DNA of 64,000 bases. It comes from Desulfobacca_B sp046538075. Lineage in GTDB: Bacteria; Desulfobacterota; Desulfobaccia; Desulfobaccales; Desulfobaccaceae. The first letter of the stretch is position 1, and every line of letters starts with the position of its first letter. A program made the position numbers and the translations under genes. Where the stretch lies: the NCBI GenBank assembly GCA_046538075.1, contig JBKHJN010000003.1:51695-115694 (forward strand), in the 5' to 3' direction. The notes below the pieces were generated by a model. It was not told the origin of the DNA, did no database searches, and saw only the letters and a list, made by a program, of their open reading frames with translations. This document shows, piece by piece, positions 36,397 through 45,788 of this stretch.

Positions 36397-39300
36397 CTAA
36401 GTTGCAATATGGTGATTAAACCAGTTGAGCCAGTTTTCCAGGATCTCCCAGGCGGCCGGGTCGTTGCTGGTAAAATAATATTCCGCCAGCCGGTAGAAGG
36501 CCCAATACTGGCCCAGACCGTGCCCCACTTCCGGGTAGGCACTGCCGTTTAACTGATTACGGGCAATCTGACAGTTGTCCTGCAGTTCCTGGGAGCCTAA
36601 AGCCCGGCCCTTGGTGAGGCGAATCAGGTCAAATTTGCCTAAAAAAGTGTGTCCGGCATTAGTTATGTGCGCACCCAGTTTAAGGTCGTTGCTATTATCC
36701 AGGCTGCCCGGTCTTTTGGCTGTGACGGTGGCGAGGCTGCCGTCGTAGCAAAAAATTATCTGTCCATCCCGATCCACCGAAATTCCTAAGTAATGAAAAT
36801 TATCTGTATCATCCAGATAAATGGGCGGCACCGGAAAGTGGTTGACCGAACCGCCGCTGTCCGTAAGTTGGATCAGTACCCGGCCATCGGCCATTATATG
36901 GACATGGTAGCCGATATAGCCGCTGATATTCCTCTTATCGAGCAGGGTCCGTTGCGCCAAATCGTCTCTTTTGAAGACGAACTCCAGGGTGAAGTCTTCC
37001 GTTCCCATATTGAAATCATTATGATTGGCATGGGAGACGTAATGCGAGCCGTCTAAAACTACGCTGGTATTGCCGGGCTGGCAGATGCCGGTGGTATAAA
37101 CCGGCTCCCCGCCCCCTTGCCAGACCAGGGTATGGCCCTTGCCGGAGGCATCGCTTAAGCCCTGGTTAAAGTGCCAAAAGCCCACTACCTTATAGTAATG
37201 CCGATATCGGGGCCACCAGCCGAACTCCCCGAAATTTTCCTCCCCGCATAAGGCGATGTTTTCAATGTCGTTGCGGGTATGCACCGGCACGATGGCACCT
37301 TTGGTTCCGGCATAACGGCTATGGAACTCGTCTTGGGAGTCTCGATGCAACTGCAAGTAAGTGGTTTTCAGATCGTGTCGATCGACCAGGTACGGAGCCA
37401 AGGGATGGGCATAGTGGACCAGGGTGGGCCCGCGCCAGGCATTCTGGCCATAGGGCGACAAGGAGATCGCCAGGCGCGGGGTGTAAGGGTAGTCGTCGCC
37501 GGCCTCCAGGTTGACCCCGACGTCATCCAACCACCAGGCCGGGGCCTGAGATAAAATCAGGGGGATTTCAGAATATTTGAACTCCAACAGGCGCAGGCGA
37601 CCGGCGCTGGCGAAAGCCTTATGGTCGTCAAACTTGATATCGGTGATCAAAAAGACGCCCGCATCAGGGGGGTTGTTGGCAATGCCGATGTCAATCAGAT
37701 TGATCGGATGATCCAGTACATCCCCGGCATTTTCCGGCATAAAATCAGAGAAATTAATGGCCACCCGCTGCCAGCTGCCGATTGTCACATTCTCGTCTTT
37801 GTAAAAATAGTGGCCATGGACGTCCTGGACTTTGACCCGGATGTTCTGGCTGCTGACATTGGCAATCGAAGGACTAAGGAGAAAATTGACATTAGTCCGG
37901 CCGGTCGAATCTACCTGGGTTGAATCCACCCCCACCCAGGCCCCTAAGGAATAAACGGGTCCGGATGAAACCCAGCTTATTTGGCGCTGCGTATAAAAAA
38001 TCTCCTCCTGGATGGTCTCGGTTTCTTCCCGGTCGCTGATAGTAATCAGACACTTGCCGCCTTCTCCCGGATAATACCAACGCCCCCACTGGCAGCGTCG
38101 GCGATCCCGATCGTCGACGATATTGTCAATCCGCCAGAACTGGGAGAAATTCACCGCAAACTGGGTCAACTCGGTAAACCGATCCGGCAGCGCGTGCACG
38201 AAGGTATGCGCCGCTCCCCAAGGATCAACATCTTCCGGTTGCGAATCGTTCAGGAGCACCTGTAACCGCCGGGGATGAGTTTCAGGATCGCCTGCCCAGA
38301 AAGACCAGTAATCATTTAATTCAAAGTCATTGCTGGCTCCTGGCTCCCAATAAACCCTGATGCCATTGCTCAAAGCAATCGGCATTTCCCGGCCCGAGGT
38401 TTTAACTCCGGTTTGGTGCTCTAGTTGGGTTTCCTGATAGTCATATACGGCCCAGCTGAATTCGGCCTCGCCGATGTCCCCCGCCTTGGTTATTTGGATT
38501 TCATATTTAAGGTTATCCCCGTGATGATAAGCATCATGGATGATGAGTGTGGCCGAACCGGTATTTCCGCTGGCGGGAAACTTGATTTTCGCTACATTTC
38601 TGATCTGGCTGGGAGTGCCGTCGCCCCGCAGCCGAAAGCGCACCTGATCAATATTGCTAAAGGGACTTTCCGCCAGGCTCCAGTTCATGCCATAACCCCA
38701 CCAGGCCGAAAAGCCGCTGGTGGTATAATCATTGAGAACAGCGCGCAAGGCCCGCGGCCCTTCTGCCGCGGCTGGCGGGTTCGGCTCTTCCCCCGCATTC
38801 CGGGGATAGACTTCGATGGCGAATTTTTCAAATCCACCCGGCCCCAAAGTGGAATCCTGATAAAGCAGATAGGAGCCTTTATCCCACCGGCCTCGCTCAA
38901 AATTGTCCATGATTAATGGCCCATTCAGGCTGAACTGCCGGGCATAAAAGGCCTCCCAGAGAAATTCGATTATCTTGCTATAGTCCCGCCCCCGTTCCCG
39001 CCCGGCAAAATGCAGGGTGGCCATTAAATCCAGAATACGATCCACTGCAAAATCGTAAGTATAATCACCTCTTTCCCGATAGGCGGGACGGATGCAGGGA
39101 TAAGAATTGAGGGCCCCGTACTTGTCTTCCTGCTCTCCGGTCAGATAGACATAATAGACCTGCACTGCCGTCCCTGCCGGCAGCCCAGTGCCCAGAGTAA
39201 TAATGGTCAGGTTATCCTGGTTTCTAAAACTTCCGCCGGTGTAATAATTAACTTTATCCCCGCTCTCCGGTGCGGCCCAGAAGCCATTCCAGGGAAAGAC

Positions 39301-39510
39301 CGCGCTAGCCTGCCACACCCCGCGCAGATAGTAGACCTGGCCGCCGCCCAACAGGGGCGACTGGAGGTAAACTTGGCCATCCGGGGCCACTGCCGTCTGG
39401 CCGCTTGCTCCGCTCCAGTTGCCGTGCACCGCCTCCATTAAAGGCGTGCCGCCCATGTTATCGAAGGTCCAGTTGAACTGAGCCGCCTTGGCCCACTGTA
39501 TTCTTCCCAT
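36397..39510 (-). CDS. Large tail protein with LamG-type domain
   Basis: 1037 residues, the largest product of the block. N-terminal ~200 residues resemble a tail-attachment region; a beta domain at ~305-407 is similar to residues ~336-428 of the neighbouring 562-residue tail protein. Residues ~777-980 form a LamG/concanavalin-like lectin domain (FWHFNQGLSDASGKGHTLVW, TEDFTLEFVFKR), suggesting glycan binding. The C-terminal ~50 residues are helical (GQYWAFYRLAEYYF). No signal peptide; virion component presumed. Likely a host-recognition or adhesin module. Confidence 0.75.
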   Translation of the reverse strand: MGRIQWAKAAQFNWTFDNMGGTPLMEAVHGNWSGASGQTAVAPDGQVYLQSPLLGGGQVYYLRGVWQASAVFPWNGFWAAPESGDKVNYYTGGSFRNQDNLTIITLGTGLPAGTAVQVYYVYLTGEQEDKYGALNSYPCIRPAYRERGDYTYDFAVDRILDLMATLHFAGRERGRDYSKIIEFLWEAFYARQFSLNGPLIMDNFERGRWDKGSYLLYQDSTLGPGGFEKFAIEVYPRNAGEEPNPPAAAEGPRALRAVLNDYTTSGFSAWWGYGMNWSLAESPFSNIDQVRFRLRGDGTPSQIRNVAKIKFPASGNTGSATLIIHDAYHHGDNLKYEIQITKAGDIGEAEFSWAVYDYQETQLEHQTGVKTSGREMPIALSNGIRVYWEPGASNDFELNDYWSFWAGDPETHPRRLQVLLNDSQPEDVDPWGAAHTFVHALPDRFTELTQFAVNFSQFWRIDNIVDDRDRRRCQWGRWYYPGEGGKCLITISDREETETIQEEIFYTQRQISWVSSGPVYSLGAWVGVDSTQVDSTGRTNVNFLLSPSIANVSSQNIRVKVQDVHGHYFYKDENVTIGSWQRVAINFSDFMPENAGDVLDHPINLIDIGIANNPPDAGVFLITDIKFDDHKAFASAGRLRLLEFKYSEIPLILSQAPAWWLDDVGVNLEAGDDYPYTPRLAISLSPYGQNAWRGPTLVHYAHPLAPYLVDRHDLKTTYLQLHRDSQDEFHSRYAGTKGAIVPVHTRNDIENIALCGEENFGEFGWWPRYRHYYKVVGFWHFNQGLSDASGKGHTLVWQGGGEPVYTTGICQPGNTSVVLDGSHYVSHANHNDFNMGTEDFTLEFVFKRDDLAQRTLLDKRNISGYIGYHVHIMADGRVLIQLTDSGGSVNHFPVPPIYLDDTDNFHYLGISVDRDGQIIFCYDGSLATVTAKRPGSLDNSNDLKLGAHITNAGHTFLGKFDLIRLTKGRALGSQELQDNCQIARNQLNGSAYPEVGHGLGQYWAFYRLAEYYFTSNDPAAWEILENWLNWFNHHIAT

Positions 39511-39570
39511 TTATTTGCGCCTTTGCGTGAGCTATTTTTCCATCTCTCGCCGAGAAGCTAAGCCGCCAAG

Positions 39571-41259
39571 TTAATTTTCCCCCAAATACGCCCTGATCTT
39601 AATCTCCCCGAAATCCACCCAGAATTCATATAAACAGGCCGCGACAATGGCCTGAATGGCGCGGGCTGCTTCTAAATCCTCGAACTGCACCCCGATGTTA
39701 TATTCCAGGGTGTCGCTCCGAGCCTGGGCAAAAAGGTCAGGGCTGATATAATCTGCCAGCCCCACCTCGGTTAAAATATCCTCAATGATATCAACCGGAT
39801 GAGTGGTCTCATCCTTGATCACCCGGACCTCAACCTGCCCTGACTTGCCTACCAGGGTAATTTCCCCGGTCTCTGCCTGTGCTGCTGCCGCCCCGGTTAT
39901 TTCCTCATCATTGAGATAAGTGCCGGTGATGGCCTGAAACGGCGCCCCTACTACCCAGTAATGGTAAACTTTGGGATGGGCGGTGAACTGCCATTGGTCT
40001 CCAGCCACAAAATCAGTCCCGGCCCCGCTGTTCCAGTAAATCTCCAACCCCTGCTCCAGGGCGAGGGGGCTTGCCGACCCCACCGTCACGATTTCGGTTT
40101 TTTCCCAGGTGTGGCCGCCGTCCTTCGACCACCTGCAGGTGGCTACCCCTAGCTCCCCGTCAGTCTCGGCCTCGATAATATAGGCGGTATCTGAGTGACC
40201 GGAATATTTACTGTCATCCACGATAGATAGGGTCGCAGCCCCAGATCCGGTCTTCTGCGGAGCGCTACAAAAAGACTCGTCCGTCCCGGTCAATTCCGCC
40301 CGCTCCCGGTAGTAGCCGCGCATGAAAGGCCTGCGCCTGCCATCCTCGTCCGGCACGCCGATCTTTTTCTGTAAGCCTTCCATAATCAAATCGGCCGTCT
40401 CCAACAGCGCGGTATGCCGCCCCTGCCAGCTATGGCCGATCTGGCTGATCTTCAGCAACTTGCCGATATAGAGCAACTGCCACTCGACTGCGCCGTTGGC
40501 TAGTTCAAAGCCATGATAAAGCCTGATAAATTTGCGATACCAGGGCAATTCCTGGAGATAGAAGCTGCCGCCCCCAGGGATCCACTGGCGTTTACGGTTA
40601 TCTACTTCTAAATCATGGCTTCCAGCCCGGATGTCGCTGAAATCGAGGGCCATGTCTACGGCAATTTCGCCGGGGCTGATGATCTCGCTATCTGCTAAAT
40701 GAATCTGGCCTTCAAGCCCCAGCGCCTCCAAATATCCCGGGAATTCCCCGTCACTGGCATAACTTTCATAGCCGCCCTCCGGGGCTTGATCGACCGCATA
40801 GGCATTGTAGGCGTCCGCCTCGCCCTCGTTATCCACCGCCCAAGCCCGGATGGTCTCATCAAATTCTACCTGGACCTGGAAAAATTGGTTTAAACGATAT
40901 TCTTGGCCGGCGGTCAGTTTCTGGTAGGCCGCGGCGCTGACCAGATCGTATGCTGCCGCACTCCGCAGCCTGACCTTGGTCTCCAGATATCCGGCCAGGC
41001 CTTTCCAGGAAGGGATTATCCGGTTTAAATTGGCCGTATGGGCCTGCATCACCGGCCCGGTCCAGGACCCCGAGGTGATATAGCCGGCCTTAAGGGCCAG
41101 CTTCCCGGCCTCGCTGCCATACTCGGTATTGGTATAGGTTCCCGAGTCCTCGGCTAATCCATAATCCAGGTTAAAGGGATAGAGCACCGCTTTGACCAGG
41201 GGTTTGGCTCCCCGGGCTCGGCTTTCTTCCTGGATGTATTCTACGGTTGCGTCTCTCAT
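39571..41259 (-). CDS. Phage tail protein (baseplate/tip type)
   Basis: 562 residues with internal beta-domain repeats: AWAVDNEGEADAYNAYAVDQ (residues ~139-158, similar to the C-terminus of the 398-residue protein) and a domain ~336-428 resembling one in the 1037-residue protein. The C-terminal part has DIIEDILTEVGLADYISPD, often seen in tail proteins. Position after the tape-measure and distal-tail genes supports a tip role. Confidence 0.6.
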   Translation of the reverse strand: MRDATVEYIQEESRARGAKPLVKAVLYPFNLDYGLAEDSGTYTNTEYGSEAGKLALKAGYITSGSWTGPVMQAHTANLNRIIPSWKGLAGYLETKVRLRSAAAYDLVSAAAYQKLTAGQEYRLNQFFQVQVEFDETIRAWAVDNEGEADAYNAYAVDQAPEGGYESYASDGEFPGYLEALGLEGQIHLADSEIISPGEIAVDMALDFSDIRAGSHDLEVDNRKRQWIPGGGSFYLQELPWYRKFIRLYHGFELANGAVEWQLLYIGKLLKISQIGHSWQGRHTALLETADLIMEGLQKKIGVPDEDGRRRPFMRGYYRERAELTGTDESFCSAPQKTGSGAATLSIVDDSKYSGHSDTAYIIEAETDGELGVATCRWSKDGGHTWEKTEIVTVGSASPLALEQGLEIYWNSGAGTDFVAGDQWQFTAHPKVYHYWVVGAPFQAITGTYLNDEEITGAAAAQAETGEITLVGKSGQVEVRVIKDETTHPVDIIEDILTEVGLADYISPDLFAQARSDTLEYNIGVQFEDLEAARAIQAIVAACLYEFWVDFGEIKIRAYLGEN

Positions 41260-41283
41260 AGCGCCTTTGCGTCTGGGGATGGG

Positions 41284-41649
41284 TTAAATTTCTTCCAATT
41301 CTATGGTTCCCGACCAATACCCCGGCGCTACCTCGACGAAATTAAAGTCATTCACCCAGGCACTGGTCATGGTCTTGCTGCTCTTGGCATCCCGGTAAAA
41401 ATCCACATCTACCCCGGATTGCTTAATCTCCCAAAACTGTTCTTTCTGGGCGGCGGAAATATAGCTAAAATCCAGCCGCCAGAATTGTTTTAAAGCCCGA
41501 TTGTAACTTCTCAGGGTTCCATCCAGGGCTCGTTGCCGGTCATTGTCATCGAGGCAAGCTTCTTGATAATTCCAGGAAAAGTTCACCGGGAAATTATAGG
41601 TTTGCGGGCCCCCCCCCACTGGTGTCCAGACAAATTTCCCCTTCGGCAT
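41284..41649 (-). CDS. Phage distal-tail-like protein
   Basis: 121 residues, beta-rich, starting KGKFVWTPVGGGPQTYNFP and containing RRxDF-like RLDFSYISAAQKEQFWEI. The pattern fits small tail proteins that follow the tape measure (distal-tail or gpM-like). Assignment is by position and composition. Confidence 0.55.
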   Translation of the reverse strand: MPKGKFVWTPVGGGPQTYNFPVNFSWNYQEACLDDNDRQRALDGTLRSYNRALKQFWRLDFSYISAAQKEQFWEIKQSGVDVDFYRDAKSSKTMTSAWVNDFNFVEVAPGYWSGTIELEEI

Positions 41650-41667
41650 CTTTGCGTTTCCTATTTT

Positions 41668-42468
41668 CTAGACTCTACGGCTTTCGGCTCTTTTCAACGC
41701 CGGCATTATCTGCCGGCTGACAATTCTATCCCAATTGAGGCCAGCCACGCTGTCCCCATCCAGGGCTTGCACCTGGACCTGAATTTTATAGTTGTGCCCC
41801 GCCGTAGTTTTAGAAGGCGCCGTTCGCTCAAACTGGCCGCTTCTTAGGGCCTCAAAGTTCTCCTGCCCCAGGCGGGCCATACTGTCTCGGGGCAAGATTC
41901 CTTCCCCGGTTTGCGCCACTATCAGTTTCTCGTCGTCTTCCAAGTGGTTGTTGATTCCGGCCAAATAGGACGGCTGGACAACCATCCCCTGGTGGGCCTT
42001 GACAATCCCCCCCTGGTGAAACCATCCCAGACCCGGGCTGACTCCCATGCTGCCCAAGTTTCCCGCCAGGCTCCAATTGCTTCCCATACTGTTCAGCCAG
42101 GAGCCCCAGGCCTGCTTGAGATTGTTTACCAGGCTGGCCCCCAGATCGTCCAAGTTTTCGGACAGGTCTTGAACCACCTCTTGCAAACTCTGGGACACTG
42201 TCTGGCCGGTATCCACGGCCTGGTCGGCGATCTGGGCAAATTTTTCCCCGGCCGTGCTCTCCATTGAGTCCAGGGTACCCTGCCACTCTTGGACCATATC
42301 CTCCCAGAATCCCTGCAACTGGCTCATTTCGTCTTGCCAGTTTTGCAGTCGCGCCTCGCTGTAAGAACTGTTAAGATTGTTTATCTGCTCCTGAAATTCT
42401 TGATAGTTACTTACCATTTCAGTGTCTTTGAGCCTACCCCAGGAATCTTGGTATGTTCGCTTGGCCAT
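41668..42468 (-). CDS. Short tape-measure-like tail protein
   Basis: 266 residues. An N-terminal long coiled-coil region (YQEFQEQINNLNSSYSEARL) and central helices lead to the hallmark tape-measure C-terminus: FHQGGIV ... VAQTGEGILPRDSMARLG. Tape-measure proteins are usually 600-2000 residues and set tail length, so this is unusually short; it has its own ATG and is complete, implying either a very short tail or loss of the usual repeat region. Confidence 0.7.
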   Translation of the reverse strand: MAKRTYQDSWGRLKDTEMVSNYQEFQEQINNLNSSYSEARLQNWQDEMSQLQGFWEDMVQEWQGTLDSMESTAGEKFAQIADQAVDTGQTVSQSLQEVVQDLSENLDDLGASLVNNLKQAWGSWLNSMGSNWSLAGNLGSMGVSPGLGWFHQGGIVKAHQGMVVQPSYLAGINNHLEDDEKLIVAQTGEGILPRDSMARLGQENFEALRSGQFERTAPSKTTAGHNYKIQVQVQALDGDSVAGLNWDRIVSRQIMPALKRAESRRV

Positions 42469-42501
42469 AATCGATCCTTATAAATCAGTGTCCAGGGGTA
42501 A

Positions 42502-42828
42502 TTAATCAATTGATTGAGCTTCAACCCTCTGGCAATTTTTATTTAGCCGCTGACCTTTGATCATCCGCCGGAGCAGCCCTAATAACATCCAGGTCTCCAG
42601 ACTGAGGTCATTGGCCTGGAAAGGATAGCCCGCGGTTTGCAATTGATATAGGAATAATAAGTGCCAGGTCCAGGGAGAAATCTGCTCGGGAGGAATATAC
42701 TCGCGGCACTGGCTGCAGGCCCACTCTGAAAACCCCTGGTCCTCCTGCTGGCATTTCTGGCGCTGGGCTTCGGTACATAGCCGACCGGAAAGGATTTTGC
42801 GAATATCGCTGATCATGTTGGCTACCAT
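42502..42828 (-). CDS. Tail assembly chaperone, T-part (reached by frameshift)
   Basis: 108 residues from ATG 42828 in the -1 frame relative to the upstream chaperone gene. Contains CTEAQRQKC and CSQC, then WTWHLLFLYQLQTAGYPFQ, a pattern of G/GT-type tail chaperones. The -1 frame is open from the upstream gene's TGGGGGGAATAG through to this gene, so it is probably made mainly as a fusion; the ATG also has GAGGG upstream, so independent translation is possible. Confidence 0.65.
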   Translation of the reverse strand: MVANMISDIRKILSGRLCTEAQRQKCQQEDQGFSEWACSQCREYIPPEQISPWTWHLLFLYQLQTAGYPFQANDLSLETWMLLGLLRRMIKGQRLNKNCQRVEAQSID

Positions 42829-42878
42829 ATTGCCCTCGCCGCTAGTTAGGGCACAGCCCTCCCTGGCTGTGCCCGGGG

Positions 42879-42890
42879 CTATTCCCCCCA
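42879..42890 (-). other. Candidate programmed -1 frameshift site between tail chaperones
   Basis: At the end of the upstream chaperone gene the minus-strand sequence is TGGGGGGAATAG: a run of six G (42884-42889) just before the stop. A -1 slip on this run joins directly to the downstream chaperone frame, which has no stop in between. Such a frameshift is conserved in the tail chaperones of many dsDNA tailed phages. Confidence 0.6.
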
Positions 42891-43265
42891 GTTGGCACTC
42901 CCGGCCGTTTCCGCTCTCAGTCCCTCAAAGACATATTGGCCCAAAAAAGAAATTAAATCCGGGGCATGCCGGGCCAAATGATCCTTCCAGTCCGGGTCTT
43001 TCTCCGTATCCAGAGGCACTTCTTGACCATCCCTGATCAAGGAAAAATCTCCCGGGGCAAATCCGGTCAGAATCTCCAGGCCGAATTTTAGCCTGGTCTC
43101 TCCCAGGCGCAGTTGCCGGCGCTGGCCTTCAATCCGGAAGGCCGAAGTCTGGTAAGCCACGCGTTCTTCTGAAGTCGGAACCCGGTAATACAGAGTGATC
43201 ACCGTTTTCGAAATCGGATCCCGTACCAGTAAAGTCTGTGGTTCATCGGTAAGTTTTCTGCCCAT
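42879..43265 (-). CDS. Tail assembly chaperone, G-part
   Basis: 128 residues, starting MGRKLTDEPQTLLVRDPISK; beta-rich N-terminus and helical C-terminus with FEGLRAETAGSANWGE before the stop. Position between the tail tube and tape-measure genes, and the frameshift arrangement with the next gene, identify it as the G-type chaperone that coats the tape measure during assembly. Confidence 0.65.
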   Translation of the reverse strand: MGRKLTDEPQTLLVRDPISKTVITLYYRVPTSEERVAYQTSAFRIEGQRRQLRLGETRLKFGLEILTGFAPGDFSLIRDGQEVPLDTEKDPDWKDHLARHAPDLISFLGQYVFEGLRAETAGSANWGE

Positions 43266-43293
43266 GGCCTTCCTCTGTTATGCAGGCAATTGG

Positions 43294-44589
43294 CTATTGG
43301 CCATAACCCGACACCTGGTTTTGGACATAAACAGCCACTGATCCCAGGCTGTCGTCCTCCAGCACCGCGAATTCAATGCTCTCCGCCAATCGCTGTTCTG
43401 CCACCCGGGTTGGCACTGCAATAATGCCCACTTTGGGAAATACAATCTCTACGGTGTATTTATAACCGGGCTCGTACTCGGGCCCTTCCGCCTTGAGGTG
43501 GACTACCAAGGTGTCGTTAGCGGCCAGGTGTTGTTTCATCAAGAAATCGCGGAAATCCCGATCAAATTCCAGCTTCTGGCTGCGCCCCCGGCGAAAGGCC
43601 CGATTAGCATAAAGGCCGCCGCCCCCCGGGGTGCTTTCGATCTGTAAATTATTGCTCAACGTCCAACTCAAGTCGCGCAGCTCCGCGGCCAGCCGATGCC
43701 CCCCCTGGATGGCGCTGCCGTCCCACTGGCCGCCGAGGTTGACGCACAATTGGGTGGAGCGCAGTGGGGGTTCACTTACCCGATCGGGAAAGTTCATCCA
43801 GCCGCTTTCGGTAGGAAGGTAATAAATCCGGTAATTGGTATTATCCCCGCTAGCCCCGGGGGCAAGGATGGCAATTGAGGCTGGGCTGTCTCCGGAAACC
43901 GCGCTATAAGTAACATCTTCCCAGGCTCCGGTATCCGGGTTTTGCACTTTAATGGCCTGAACATTACTGAGACGTTCAGCAGCGGTAGCGCCCGCCACCC
44001 CATGGCCGGCCAGAGTCAGACTGGTGGCATTATAGGCCTGCGATACTGTCTCCCAATTAGTGTTGTCGTCGATCTTGCCGGTGCCTTTGACTGCCCCGCT
44101 GATTTTGGCCCAACCATCCTTGGGGAATCGAACCTTGACCTGATCAACAAAACAGGAAACAAAGCGGCTCTTCATCACCTGCTGCCCCAGCCGCTGGGCC
44201 GCAGTGAAAGACGGATTTGATCTGGCGGTATCCAAATTCCCGGCCATTGCGGTTATGGTATGCCGATAGCCACTGATTCCTGCGGCGCTGGTGCTCACCT
44301 GCCCCAAGGCATAAGCCAGCAAAAAGGCAAAATGCTGCGGCTGGGCTCGGGAAAATTCCACGTTGCCGCGGACCAGCCCTCCCAGGTCGTAAATTCTGTC
44401 TGGTTCTTCCTTGCCGGTAGCTTCTTCACTGTTGGTCCGGCGGGTCGGGTAATAGTTTAGGACATTATTCAAGTCAACCAGCAGGGTGGTGTCCAGCGCC
44501 TGGGCACAATTGATTTTGACTTCGCGCTGCTGCGCTGAAACTGCCAACAGATTATGAGTGGCCAGAAAGTTGCGAATAGACCAGGCCAT
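43294..44589 (-). CDS. Major tail (tube) protein
   Basis: 431 residues: DTTLLVDLNNVLNYYPTRR and NVEFSRAQPQHFAFLLAYAL near the N-terminus match siphophage-like tail tube proteins; the rest is a beta-rich body with an added domain (~200-260, GATAAERLSNVQAIKV) that may be decorative. No sheath gene is present, so the tail is predicted non-contractile. Confidence 0.65.
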   Translation of the reverse strand: MAWSIRNFLATHNLLAVSAQQREVKINCAQALDTTLLVDLNNVLNYYPTRRTNSEEATGKEEPDRIYDLGGLVRGNVEFSRAQPQHFAFLLAYALGQVSTSAAGISGYRHTITAMAGNLDTARSNPSFTAAQRLGQQVMKSRFVSCFVDQVKVRFPKDGWAKISGAVKGTGKIDDNTNWETVSQAYNATSLTLAGHGVAGATAAERLSNVQAIKVQNPDTGAWEDVTYSAVSGDSPASIAILAPGASGDNTNYRIYYLPTESGWMNFPDRVSEPPLRSTQLCVNLGGQWDGSAIQGGHRLAAELRDLSWTLSNNLQIESTPGGGGLYANRAFRRGRSQKLEFDRDFRDFLMKQHLAANDTLVVHLKAEGPEYEPGYKYTVEIVFPKVGIIAVPTRVAEQRLAESIEFAVLEDDSLGSVAVYVQNQVSGYGQ

Positions 44590-44633
44590 ATTTTGTCCCC
44601 TCTCGAAAGCTAGTCGGAGTTTGGGTTGTTAGT

Positions 44634-44691
44634 TTTAGTTGGAAGTTGTGGCTGATAGTTATCTGTCCTGGCCAACCAACTGCCAACTAAA
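44634..44691 (-). other. Long imperfect hairpin in a phage intergenic gap
   Basis: TTTAGTTGG at 44634-44642 pairs with CCAACTAAA at 44683-44691, continued by AGTTG/CAACT with one mismatch (14 bp in all). It sits between the gp37-like and tube genes; no T-run, so a terminator is unlikely. It may be an RNA structure affecting tube expression. Confidence 0.4.
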
Positions 44692-44712
44692 GCCAGCAAC
44701 TCAGCTAAACCA

Positions 44713-45156
44713 TCAATCAAAATTAACCACCATTTGAGTCTGATAGTCGGCGGCAAAAACCGCCACCTGGCGATTATTGATCACCGCCTCTTCCTCGAGC
44801 AGCATAAAAGGGTTGATCTCCAATCCCAAGTCCTGATCCCACAACGCCGAACGCACATCTTCCAGCATCTGATAGGCCCCGGTATTGCCCCACCGGCCTT
44901 CCTGGTTGCCCCGCAGGTTGCGGTCGGCGACGATAATGGTAAAGGTCAGTTTCAGGTCGTAGCTGTGGGCTGCGGCTTTGGCCACCCGGGTATCTTGCAG
45001 CGTGATCAAAGCGGCGGGAAGCCGCCAGGTAAATTCCCCCAGGTCCGCCTCCAGTTGCCCCTGGTAGCTTTCAATGGTTTTGACATAGGTGCCCAACCGG
45101 TCGGTCAATGCCGCTAGGATCGCATCCTCAATCTCTTTAATGGTATAATCCGCCAT
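44713..45156 (-). CDS. Mu gp37-like protein (DUF1834)
   Basis: 147 residues from ATG 45156 (MADYTIKEIEDAILAAL); the longer frame from 45198 is rejected. DYTIKEIEDAIL and the VADRNLRGNQEGRWG segment fit the DUF1834/Mu gp37 family, found after gp36 in Mu-like head modules. Probable tail terminator or head-tail joining protein. Confidence 0.7.
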   Translation of the reverse strand: MADYTIKEIEDAILAALTDRLGTYVKTIESYQGQLEADLGEFTWRLPAALITLQDTRVAKAAAHSYDLKLTFTIIVADRNLRGNQEGRWGNTGAYQMLEDVRSALWDQDLGLEINPFMLLEEEAVINNRQVAVFAADYQTQMVVNFD

Positions 45157-45236
45157 CTCTTGTCCAGTGACTCCGGCTATGGTTGTTAAAGGCCTCACAG
45201 GGTTCTATTGCTTCTTTGCCGTCCAAAATGATGGCG

Positions 45237-45659
45237 CTACCACCTTCCCTGGGTAGTTCGGCTGAACACCCGCGTCTCACTGGCCAGCTCCGACACTTCC
45301 CGGCCGGTCGCCGTGGCCGGGTTGCCGGCAATGTTTAACACTGCGGTTCCCTGGGCAATAGCCTTTAGCTGGGCCATGGCATCCTCATACTTCTGCCGCC
45401 TGACCATGGGGGCCACGCTCCGCCGGGAATAAAGATGATACAAAGCAATGTCCACTGATAATGACCGGACCCGATCCGGAACCGGAGCGAACGGCACCAG
45501 ATACTGCACCGCACAGTAAGAGTCGATCTCACTATCGGCCTTGGCGATCGCCTCCGCCACCACTGCCGGGTCGGGGGTGCCGCCGGACTCGCTGGTGATT
45601 TCAGCTAACTCTTCCAAAGGAATCATTTTCAGCAGATCATCTTGGCTGCAATAGGCCAT
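45237..45659 (-). CDS. Mu gp36-like protein (DUF1320)
   Basis: 140 residues starting MAYCSQDDLLKMIPLEELAEI, with ADSEIDSYC and LSVDIALYHLYSRR. This matches DUF1320 (Mu gp36-like), a head-tail connector family typical of Mu-like phages. Position after the gpT-type capsid is as expected. Confidence 0.75.
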   Translation of the reverse strand: MAYCSQDDLLKMIPLEELAEITSESGGTPDPAVVAEAIAKADSEIDSYCAVQYLVPFAPVPDRVRSLSVDIALYHLYSRRSVAPMVRRQKYEDAMAQLKAIAQGTAVLNIAGNPATATGREVSELASETRVFSRTTQGRW

Positions 45660-45788
45660 GGCGCCTCCCTTTGTCAGTTTTGCTACCCGTCGTCAGTTGC
45701 TGAGGACTGGCCACCTTCCCGGTTTTCACCTGAATGTCTGGCAATCCAGACCGGGCACCGAATCGTTTCATGGAAAATAAAACTAAAT

